A stretch of 64,000 nucleotides of DNA from Hyphomicrobiaceae bacterium. GTDB lineage: Bacteria > Pseudomonadota > Alphaproteobacteria > Rhizobiales > Hyphomicrobiaceae. The notes under the pieces are model-generated. The model worked only from the letters and a program-made list of their open reading frames with translations. It was not told the DNA's origin and did not search any database. How positions within the stretch are numbered: position 1 is the stretch's first letter; each line of letters opens with the position of its first letter. The translations under genes were made by a program, and so were the position numbers. Shown here piece after piece: positions 50,691 through 58,050 of the stretch. The stretch is taken from positions 62,001 through 126,000 of the forward strand of contig JAHDXT010000002.1 of NCBI GenBank assembly GCA_023384095.1, read 5' to 3'.

Positions 50691-53132
50691 CTAGGCCCGC
50701 ACCCGCGCCGACGTGGGATCGTACAGCGGCTTGATCGAGGCGCGCGCCGGAAACTTTCGTCCGGCCACCTCGATCTCGTAGCGGCCCTCGGCGAATATTT
50801 CCCTGGCGGCCGGCTCCGGCAGGTGTACGTAACCCAGCCCCACGGCGCCGCCGAGCGTGTACCCGTACATGCCGCTCGCAATCCGGCCGACGCGCACGCC
50901 CTCCCGCCAGATCGGCTCATCGTGGTAGAGCAGCGGCTCGGCATCCTCGAGCAGGAACTGGACGAGCACGGACTTCATCGGCTTGCCACGCCTGGCGAGA
51001 AGGGCTTCGCGGCCGATGAAGCCGCCGGGCCTGTCCCAGGCGACGCAGAAGCCGAGACCCGCTTCCAGCGGCGTATCGTCTGGCGTGACGTCGTGGCCCC
51101 AGTGCCGATATGCCTTTTCGATCCGCAGGCTGTTCATCGCGTGATAGCCCGCGAAGCGGAGCCCGGAGGCGCCGCCAGCCGCGGAGATGGCATCAAACAC
51201 GCGGACGGCATAGTCGGCCGGCACGAGCAGCTCGTAGCCGAGCTCACCCACGTACGTGATGCGCGTCGCGCGAACCGGCGCCGCCGCGATCTCGAGGGTC
51301 TGCGAAGTTGCAAACGGGAATGCTGCCGACGAGAGGTCGGCCGTGGTCAGACTAGCCAGCACGTCGCGGGACAGCGGCCCCATCAGCCCCAGCATCGCAT
51401 AGGCCGCGGAGACGTCCGTCACCGTGACCTGCTCCTCCGGCAGGATGCTGCCCTCGAGCGTGCGGCGGTCGCGCAGCTGCGTGGCGCAGGCGGTGATGAC
51501 GAGGAAGTCGTCGGCTGCGACACGCTGCACGGTGAGGTCGGCCTCGATGCCGCCTTTCGCGTTGAGCCACTGCGTATAGACCACGCGGCCTGGCGCAACG
51601 TCGATGCGATTGCACGAAATCCGATCGAGGAGCTTCAGCGCGTCGCAGCCATTGACCCGGAACTTTGCGAAACACGACTGGTCGAACAGGCCAACGCGCT
51701 CGCGGACGGCGACGTGCTCGTCGCGGGCGTTCTCGAACCAGTTCTGACGTCCCCAGCTATAGACGACCTCGGGGCTTTGCCCAGGTCGCGCGAACCAGCT
51801 CGGGCGCTCGTAGCCGGCCACTTCGCCGAAAGAGGCGCCGGCCGCACGCAGCCTCTCGTGCAATGGCGAGGTCCGCACCCCTCGAGAGCTTTCGTACTGC
51901 CGGTACGGCCAATGCATGGCGTAGAGGAGGCCGAGCGATTCCGACACACGGGGCACGAGAAAGCTTTTAGCATTCTGGTGCGGATGGAAACGCCCGATGT
52001 CGACGTCCCAGAGATCGAACGGCGGCTCGCCCTCGACGATCCAGTGCGCGAGCGCCATGCCGGCGCCGCCGCCGGACTGGATTCCGATGGAATTAAAACC
52101 GGCGCAAACGAAGAAGCGGTCGAGCTCGGGGGCTGGTCCGAGGATATAGCGGCCATCGGCCGAGAAGCTCTCGGGCCCATTGAAGAACTTGCGAATCCCG
52201 ACCTTCGCGAGGCTTGGCACACGGCGGAGGGCATCCTCAAGAACCGGCTGGAAGTGCTCGACGTCCTCTGGCAGCTCGCCGAACGCGAAATCCTCGGGGA
52301 TCCCGTCGAGAGCCCAGGGCTTTGCGACCGGCTCGAAAGCGCCGAGGAGCAGCTTGCCGGCGTCCTCCTTGTAATAGGCGCAGTGGTCCATGTCGCGCAT
52401 CACCGGAAGGTCGGGATGCATTCCCTCCATCGTTTCGGTGACGATGTAGAAGTGCTCGCACGCCTGGAGCGGCACCGCTACGCCGACCGATCGGCCGAGA
52501 TCCCGGGCCCACATGCCGGCGCAGTTGACGACGGTTTCCGCTCGGATCCGGCCCTTGTCCGTCTCGACGCCGACCGCGCGGCCGTTCTCGACCAGGATCT
52601 TGCGAACGGCGGTGCTCTCGAAAATCCGGGCGCCGCCCGTGCGTGCGCCGCGGGCGAGCGCGAGGCACGTGTCGATCGGATTGCACTTGCCGTCGCGCGG
52701 ATACCAGACCGCACCGACCACGTCGTGGATCGACATCAGTGGCCATTTCTCCCGGGCCTCGCGCGGGGTGATCGGTTCCGCTTCGACGCCGAAGGTGTGC
52801 AGCATGCCGACGCCTCGGAGCAGCTCCTCCCACCGCTCCGAATTCGTCGCAATCGAGATCGATCCGGGCTGCACGAATCCGGTTGGCTGGCCGGTTTCGG
52901 CTTCGAGGCGGGTGTAGAGGTCGACCGTATACTTTGCGAGCCGCGTGAGGTTCTGCGTGTACAGCATCGATCGAACGAGGCCCGCTGCATGCCAAGTCGT
53001 GCCGCTGGTGAGCTGCTTGCGCTCGAGCAGCACGACGTCCCGCACACCCATCTTCGTGAGATGATAGGCGGTCGAGCAGCCGATAATGCCGCCGCCGATG
53101 ACGATCACCTGGGCGCGGCTCGGTAACGACAT
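50691..53132 (-). CDS. DAO-GcvT flavoprotein (dimethylglycine/sarcosine dehydrogenase type), second copy
   Basis: An 813-residue paralog of the enzyme at 15872-18319, with the same layout: FAD domain (VIGGGIIGCSTAYHLTKMG), His48 in the TTWHAAGL covalent-flavin motif, and a C-terminal GcvT domain (PDDTPLEAGLGFCVAWDRPG, then YKYG-like propeller segment and MYGYTLGGAVGLGYV). Shared segments such as CEHFYIVTE and KEDAGKLL..GAFEP show common origin. It is the final gene of the Pot-type importer operon, so it probably demethylates the imported betaine or N-methyl amino acid and hands formaldehyde to tetrahydrofolate. Confidence 0.92.
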   Translation of the reverse strand: MSLPSRAQVIVIGGGIIGCSTAYHLTKMGVRDVVLLERKQLTSGTTWHAAGLVRSMLYTQNLTRLAKYTVDLYTRLEAETGQPTGFVQPGSISIATNSERWEELLRGVGMLHTFGVEAEPITPREAREKWPLMSIHDVVGAVWYPRDGKCNPIDTCLALARGARTGGARIFESTAVRKILVENGRAVGVETDKGRIRAETVVNCAGMWARDLGRSVGVAVPLQACEHFYIVTETMEGMHPDLPVMRDMDHCAYYKEDAGKLLLGAFEPVAKPWALDGIPEDFAFGELPEDVEHFQPVLEDALRRVPSLAKVGIRKFFNGPESFSADGRYILGPAPELDRFFVCAGFNSIGIQSGGGAGMALAHWIVEGEPPFDLWDVDIGRFHPHQNAKSFLVPRVSESLGLLYAMHWPYRQYESSRGVRTSPLHERLRAAGASFGEVAGYERPSWFARPGQSPEVVYSWGRQNWFENARDEHVAVRERVGLFDQSCFAKFRVNGCDALKLLDRISCNRIDVAPGRVVYTQWLNAKGGIEADLTVQRVAADDFLVITACATQLRDRRTLEGSILPEEQVTVTDVSAAYAMLGLMGPLSRDVLASLTTADLSSAAFPFATSQTLEIAAAPVRATRITYVGELGYELLVPADYAVRVFDAISAAGGASGLRFAGYHAMNSLRIEKAYRHWGHDVTPDDTPLEAGLGFCVAWDRPGGFIGREALLARRGKPMKSVLVQFLLEDAEPLLYHDEPIWREGVRVGRIASGMYGYTLGGAVGLGYVHLPEPAAREIFAEGRYEIEVAGRKFPARASIKPLYDPTSARVRA

Positions 53133-53166
53133 GGGGACGCTCCTCGGCTGGGCGCTCTGGCCGTCG

Positions 53167-53985
53167 TCAACGGGATGTCCTCTGGCGCGCCTGCAGGAGT
53201 TGGCTGGCGCCGAGGAGGAGGATGGATACTGCGATCAGCAGGCTCGAGATCGCGGCGATGGTCGGATCGATTTCGTCTCGCAGGGCATTGAACATGCGCT
53301 TGGTCAGCGTCATCCAGTTGCCGCCGGCGACGAACAGCGAGATCACGACCTCGTCGAGCGAGGTGATGAACGCGAGCAGTGCACCCGATGCGACGGCGAT
53401 CCGGATCTGCGGCAGGGTGACGGTCAGGAAGGCGATGGGCCGGCTGGCGCCCAGGCTGCGGGCGGCGAGCTCCTGGTTCATGTCATAGCTCTTGAGGCCG
53501 GCCGCAACCGTGATCACGACCAGCGGCAACGCCATGACGGTGTGCGCGAGCACGACCCCGAGCAGGGTGCTGTTCAACCCGATCTGCGCGTAGAGCAGGA
53601 ACGTTCCGATGGCGATCAGAATGGCGGGTATGATGAGAGGGAGCATGTACGCCGCGTAGATCAGCCGTGCGAGCCCGCCGCGCGCCGTGGCGAGGCTGTA
53701 GGCGGCGAGCGTCCCGAAGGCGGTCGCGATCACGGTCGTCGATCCCGCTGCAACGAACGAGGCGACGGTTGCCTCCCGCCATTCGCGCGAGCCGAGATAG
53801 GCCTCGTACCAGCGCATCGACCAGCCGGGTGGCGGAAAGCTCAGATAGCGGGCGCTCGAGAAGCTCAACGGTATGACGAGCAGGCTCGGAACGACCAGGA
53901 AAACGAGTGCCAGGGCGACGACCACGTAGAGCCAGAGGCGCCGGCCGTGCGTGATCTGGGTTTCGGTCGCCGGCCGGGACAGCAT
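53167..53985 (-). CDS. potC: Pot-type ABC importer permease PotC
   Basis: A 272-residue inner-membrane permease from ATG 53985 (MLSRPATETQITHGRR), overlapping the potB stop as TAATG. The EAA loop is ELAARSLGASRPIAFLTVTLP, placed before the last two helices. Six hydrophobic segments are visible. It pairs with PotB in the polyamine/betaine class of importers. The DAO-GcvT gene follows 34 bases downstream. Confidence 0.93.
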   Translation of the reverse strand: MLSRPATETQITHGRRLWLYVVVALALVFLVVPSLLVIPLSFSSARYLSFPPPGWSMRWYEAYLGSREWREATVASFVAAGSTTVIATAFGTLAAYSLATARGGLARLIYAAYMLPLIIPAILIAIGTFLLYAQIGLNSTLLGVVLAHTVMALPLVVITVAAGLKSYDMNQELAARSLGASRPIAFLTVTLPQIRIAVASGALLAFITSLDEVVISLFVAGGNWMTLTKRMFNALRDEIDPTIAAISSLLIAVSILLLGASQLLQARQRTSR

Positions 53986-54875
53986 TACTTCGCCCCCACG
54001 ATCCGGTCGAACCCGACGATCCGCCCGAACATCCACAGGATGCCGAGCGCGACCACGAGCAGCACGACGCCGAGCGCGCTCGCGGCCCCCCAGTCTGAAT
54101 GGTAGGTGACGTTGCGCTCGATCTGCATGGACCACATCATCACATTGCCACCGCCGAGCAGGGCCGGAGTGACGTAGAACCCCAGGCAGAGCACGAAAAC
54201 GATGATGACCCCGGCGACGAGCCCCGGCACCGAGAGCGGCAAGTAGACCTGACGGAAAGCCTGCATGGGCGAGGCGCCGAGGTTGGCGGCGGCGCGGACG
54301 TAATCCGGGCTGATCGACCGCATGGTCGCGTAGAGCGGCAGCACCATGAACGGCAGCATGATATGCACCATGCCGATCGCCGTGCCGGTGAAGTTGTGCA
54401 CGAGCCGCAGCGGTGCGTCGATGATGCCCGCATCGATCAGCCAACTGTTGATCAAGCCACGCCGCTGCAACAGCACGAGCCACGCGTAGCAGCGCACCAG
54501 CAGCGACGTCCACACCGGGAACAGGATCAGCACGATGAGCAGCGCCGCCGCGCGCCGGCCGGCTTGGGCCGTGAGGTAGGCGAGCGGGTAGCCCAACAGC
54601 ATGCAGATGCCGGTCACGAGGAATGAAAGCTCGAACGTGGTTTTGAGCGTCAGCAGATAGTTCGGGTGCAGGAGCCGCAGGTAGTGCTCGAGCGTGAAGC
54701 CCGCCGAGTTCCGGAACGACATCCAGAACAGCCAGACGATCGGCAGCAGAGCAATAACGGTGATGATCGCCATGCCAGGGAGCGCGAGGGCCGCAAGTGC
54801 GGTCCGCTCTCGCCGCCCGGCCGCGGCGAGCGCGCGCTCGTTGAGACCAGGTACGACGGGATCGGCGCCCGGCAT
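53985..54875 (-). CDS. potB: Pot-type ABC importer permease PotB
   Basis: A 296-residue permease with a 30-residue cytoplasmic N terminus, then six membrane segments and an EAA loop AAANLGASPMQAFRQVYLPL. NPDY-type motif MRSISPDYVRAA precedes it. The gene begins at ATG 54875, overlapping the potA stop (TGATG), and ends within the potC start. It would form the translocation path with PotC. Confidence 0.93.
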   Translation of the reverse strand: MPGADPVVPGLNERALAAAGRRERTALAALALPGMAIITVIALLPIVWLFWMSFRNSAGFTLEHYLRLLHPNYLLTLKTTFELSFLVTGICMLLGYPLAYLTAQAGRRAAALLIVLILFPVWTSLLVRCYAWLVLLQRRGLINSWLIDAGIIDAPLRLVHNFTGTAIGMVHIMLPFMVLPLYATMRSISPDYVRAAANLGASPMQAFRQVYLPLSVPGLVAGVIIVFVLCLGFYVTPALLGGGNVMMWSMQIERNVTYHSDWGAASALGVVLLVVALGILWMFGRIVGFDRIVGAK

Positions 54876-55975
54876 CAGGCGCTCTCCGCCGCGACGACGA
54901 TGGTGTCGGCGGGGCTGATCGCCAGCGTGACCGGGGCACCGACGTCCAACGCGGGGTCGGCCCCCGCATTGGCACGACGCACTGCAACCTCGCCAGCACC
55001 CGTAGCGATATAGAGAAGCGTGCTTTCACCCTGATAGACGATCTCGCGGACGGTGCCCGTCAGCCGGTTGAGCTGCAATGTCGCGCCGTCCGCGCCCGCG
55101 ATGATCTGCAACTTTTCGGGCCGCAAGACGAGAAGCGGATTGCCCAGCTCGGCGGGACGGGTTGCCGCCTCGATACGGTCCTTGCCGATAAAGAAGGCGC
55201 CATCCCGCTGCTCGAGCGGCAGGAACGTCGACTCGCCGATGAAGTCTGCGACAAAACGGTTCGCGGGACGCTCGTAGACGTCGCGCGGCGTTCCGATCTG
55301 CCGAAGGCGTCCACGGTCGATAACGGCGATGCGGTCGGACATGGTCAGCGCCTCGCGCTGATCGTGCGTGACATAGACCGTGGTCATTCCGAGCCGCTGA
55401 TGCAGGTGGCGCACCTCGATCTGCATCTGCTCCCTGAGCTTTTTGTCGAGCGCGGACAGCGGCTCGTCCATCAGGAGAATGCGCGGCTCGAAAATGATGG
55501 CACGAGCGACCGCGACGCGCTGGCGCTGACCGCCCGAGAGCTGATCGATCTGGCGGTCGCCGAAACCCGAGAGCTGGACCATATCCAGGGCCCGCCTCAC
55601 CCGCTGGTCGATCTCGCCGTGCCGGACGCGACGGATTTTCAGGGGATAGGCGAGGTTTCCGGCAACCGTCATGTTGGGAAACAGGGCATAGTTCTGGAAG
55701 ACCATGCCGACGTCGCGCTTGTGCGGGGGCAGCAGCGTAATGTCGCGATCACCGAACAGAACCTGTCCCTTGTCGGGCCGGATGAAGCCTGCCAGCACCA
55801 TGAGCAGCGTCGTCTTTCCGGATCCGGACGGTCCGAGGAGCGTGAGGAACTCGCCCCTTTCGACGTCCAGATCGACGCGGTCGAGGGCCGCGAAGCTGCC
55901 GTAGTGCTTGGCGACATCCCGAATTGTGATGGAGACGACGCCCTCGGCGCCGCCGCGTTCGCCGCTGCCGGAAAT
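54875..55975 (-). CDS. potA: Pot-type ABC importer ATPase PotA, probable ATT start
   Basis: A 366-residue ATPase if translation begins at ATT 55975. From there Walker A GPSGSGKTT (48-56), signature LSGGQRQR, Walker B LLMDEP and H-loop THDQ are all present, followed by a TOBE domain. No ATG, GTG or TTG occurs in frame between the upstream stop and ATG 55801, and starting at 55801 would delete Walker A. AGGAGG stands nine bases before the ATT codon, an ideal spacing. The ATT start is therefore strongly suggested; a missed base in the sequence is the alternative. Confidence 0.85.
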   Translation of the reverse strand: MSGSGERGGAEGVVSITIRDVAKHYGSFAALDRVDLDVERGEFLTLLGPSGSGKTTLLMVLAGFIRPDKGQVLFGDRDITLLPPHKRDVGMVFQNYALFPNMTVAGNLAYPLKIRRVRHGEIDQRVRRALDMVQLSGFGDRQIDQLSGGQRQRVAVARAIIFEPRILLMDEPLSALDKKLREQMQIEVRHLHQRLGMTTVYVTHDQREALTMSDRIAVIDRGRLRQIGTPRDVYERPANRFVADFIGESTFLPLEQRDGAFFIGKDRIEAATRPAELGNPLLVLRPEKLQIIAGADGATLQLNRLTGTVREIVYQGESTLLYIATGAGEVAVRRANAGADPALDVGAPVTLAISPADTIVVAAESA

Positions 55976-56000
55976 AGCCGAGCTCCTCCTGTCGCGAGTG

Positions 56001-56029
56001 AGCCGCCGACCGTAAATCGGCCGGCGGCT
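56001..56029 (-). promoter_or_regulatory. Intercistronic hairpin between the binding-protein gene and potA
   Basis: AGCCGCCG pairs with CGGCGGCT (8 bp), and an inner CCG/CGG pair is separated by one mismatch and a TAAAT loop. It lies eight bases after the binding-protein stop (56037) and just upstream of the potA ribosome-binding site. This is the third instance in the window of a hairpin directly following an importer's binding-protein gene. Confidence 0.65.
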
Positions 56030-56036
56030 GTTCCTA

Positions 56037-57083
56037 TTACTGCTGGAGGAACGCGTCGAACCGCTTGATCATCGCGTCTGTGTTCTCGACCCACCAGCCG
56101 ACGGACATGACGAAGCCCTTGCCGACGTTCTGTGGCGAGTTCGGAAGTTTTGCCGCCATTTCCGGCGTGATGAGGCCGGTGTCGTAGGCTTTGGAGTTGG
56201 CGGGCGCGTAGTTGATGTATTTCGGAAGCGCCGCCTGCACGTCTGCCCGCATCATGATGGCGATGGCCTTCATGGCGAGATCCTTGTTCGGGGCGCCCTT
56301 CGGCACCAGCCAGCAGTCGGAGACGAGCATCTGCTGGTCGAACGTGATGTCGAGCGGGCCACCGCGACCCTTCTCCGCGGCTGCCGCCTGTATGCGCCCG
56401 TTCCAGGCGCCGACCATGTCGACCTCGCCGTCCTGCAGGACCTGGGCCGACTGGGCGCCGGACGACCACCATACCAGAACGTGGGGCTTGAGCTCCGCCA
56501 GTTTCTTGAATGCGCGGTCGACGTCGAGCGGGTAGAGCTTGTCCATGGGCACCCCGTCGGCGATCAGGGCGGCCTCGAGATTGTAGATCGGGTGCTTGCG
56601 CATCGAGCGCGGTCCCGGGAAGGTCTTCGTGTCCCAGAACGCGGCCCAGCCTTGGGGGCGCTTGTCGCCATAGCTCTGGGTCCGCCAGCCGATTGCCGTG
56701 GAATAGACGATCTGAGAAATCCAGTAGTCGGACTTCAGATTGCTCGGCACGCCGGGATCAGCGACGATCGCAGGGTCGAGCTTCTCGAGCTTGCCCTCCT
56801 TTTCGAGCAGCGCGCAGGTGTAGGCGCCTTGCGTCGACATATCCCAGGTCGGACGGCCGGAGGCGACCTGCGTGCGGATGTCGGCGATGCCCGACGTCGT
56901 CTCCTCCTTTATGGTAATGCCGAGCTCCTTTTCGACGACGTTGAACCAGGCTTCGCGCTGAGCCTTCTGGAAAGCGCCGCCCCAGGAGGAGACGGTGAGG
57001 GTTCGTTGCTGGGCGACTGCGGCTCCGGTGCCGAGCAGCAATGACAAGGCCGCGAGGGTCCCTGCGATACGCGTGGCTTTCAT
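56037..57083 (-). CDS. Pot-type ABC importer substrate-binding protein (PotD-like)
   Basis: A 348-residue periplasmic binding protein with signal peptide (residues 1-25, ending VAQQ). The fold is the PotD/FbpA type: LTVSSWGGAFQKAQREAWF at the start of the mature domain, GRPTWDMSTQGAYTC, and SDYWISQIVYSTAIGW in the hinge. Aromatic residues for a cationic methylammonium or polyamine ligand are abundant (WW, WW, YW), but the binding site was not modelled. It is the first gene of the importer operon; a divergent XRE-cupin regulator lies 336 bases away. Confidence 0.92.
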   Translation of the reverse strand: MKATRIAGTLAALSLLLGTGAAVAQQRTLTVSSWGGAFQKAQREAWFNVVEKELGITIKEETTSGIADIRTQVASGRPTWDMSTQGAYTCALLEKEGKLEKLDPAIVADPGVPSNLKSDYWISQIVYSTAIGWRTQSYGDKRPQGWAAFWDTKTFPGPRSMRKHPIYNLEAALIADGVPMDKLYPLDVDRAFKKLAELKPHVLVWWSSGAQSAQVLQDGEVDMVGAWNGRIQAAAAEKGRGGPLDITFDQQMLVSDCWLVPKGAPNKDLAMKAIAIMMRADVQAALPKYINYAPANSKAYDTGLITPEMAAKLPNSPQNVGKGFVMSVGWWVENTDAMIKRFDAFLQQ

Positions 57084-57419
57084 TCGTTCCGCTCCCTAGT
57101 TGACGAGGACTGCAAGAGTGGGTGCGCATGTCGGGCACTGCCGGGCCGCCCGGTGGTGCGCTGCGATGTTCGGGGAGTACCGCAGGAGTGGGAGACGACC
57201 GGGAGCTCCGACCGCGCGTGGCCTCGACCGTACGAGCCGATCTCCGTCATCGAAAGCTCGATCTGCGACTGAACCACGGCTAGGCTGACACAGGCCGCCA
57301 CGCCCTTCAATATGAAAATCGCTGCCGATATTTTCAGAGATGAAAAATTTGCACTTGCGGTCGGCATCGGATGGCGTGCAAGCTTGCATGGAGCGAGGCT
57401 CGGATAGCCGGCGGACGGG
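57084..57419. other. Divergent intergenic region with candidate XRE-cupin operator
   Basis: This 336-base gap separates the importer operon (minus) from the XRE-cupin regulator gene (plus). It has no credible coding content. An AT-rich patch at 57310-57350 holds the inverted repeat TGAAAAT-N10-ATTTTCA (57313-57336), and a third TGAAAAAT at 57341. It is the likely control region of both transcripts. Confidence 0.6.
57313..57336. promoter_or_regulatory. Candidate operator, inverted repeat TGAAAAT-N10-ATTTTCA
   Basis: A perfect 7-bp inverted repeat with a 10-base spacer; within the spacer is a second dyad, ATCG-CTGC-CGAT, that shares its axis. The nested structure and its AT-rich arms fit a dimeric HTH repressor site. 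The nearest candidate binder is the XRE-cupin protein encoded at 57420. Confidence 0.55.
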
Positions 57420-58040
57420 ATGCAGGACGGGCTCGTCAGACAGCGCAAGAAACAGCGCCGGGAACCGGAGCGGGAGGTCGAGCCGCCGGAGGACCTCGTC
57501 GGCGGACAGATCCGAGAGCTGAGAAAGACAAAGCGACTGACGCTTCAGGAAGTTGCCGACGCCGTTGGCGTTTCCGTCGGCTATCTGAGCCAGATCGAGC
57601 GCAATCAGTCGAAGCTGCCGATCGGCGTGCTGCGCAAGATCAGCGACCTGTTCGGCGTGCACATCAACTGGTTCTTTCCGCCTGCCGACGGAAACTCACC
57701 TGAAGAGCGCGACGTCGTGGTGCGCGCCAAAAGCCGCCGGAAGATGTCGTTCACCGGGCTCGGCATCACGGAGGAGCTGCTGTCGCCCAATCTTGCGGGG
57801 CCGCTCGAGCTTCTGCTCAGCACCTTGCAGCCGGGCGCCGACAGCGGCGACTACAGTCACGGCGGTTCGGAGGCCGGCTATGTGATCCAGGGTCTTCTCG
57901 ATCTCTGGGTCGACGGGCGGCTCTATCAGCTCAGGCAAGGCGACAGTTTCGCATTCGAGAGCGCGCGTGTCCATCGCGTGTCCAACCCGGGCCGCCTTCC
58001 GACGCGCGTGATATGGGTCATCACGCCACCTTATTACTGA
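57420..58040 (+). CDS. XRE-cupin transcriptional regulator
   Basis: A 206-residue regulator with a basic N-terminal tail, an XRE helix-turn-helix (LTLQEVADAVGVSVGYLSQI) and a C-terminal cupin (GYVIQGLLDLWVDGRL to HRVSNPGRLPTRV). The cupin probably binds an amine or organic acid ligand. This class (PuuR-like) often represses polyamine or methylamine uptake and catabolism. It is divergent from the Pot-type importer operon and is followed by an OYE-type flavoenzyme gene after 10 bases, supporting control of both. Confidence 0.92.
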   Translation: MQDGLVRQRKKQRREPEREVEPPEDLVGGQIRELRKTKRLTLQEVADAVGVSVGYLSQIERNQSKLPIGVLRKISDLFGVHINWFFPPADGNSPEERDVVVRAKSRRKMSFTGLGITEELLSPNLAGPLELLLSTLQPGADSGDYSHGGSEAGYVIQGLLDLWVDGRLYQLRQGDSFAFESARVHRVSNPGRLPTRVIWVITPPYY

Positions 58041-58050
58041 GGCATCCACC

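Noticed and set aside
54875-55801. potA as a truncated pseudogene starting at ATG 55801
   Set aside because: The missing Walker A region is fully encoded upstream in the same frame behind an ideal ribosome-binding site; an ATT start explains it better.
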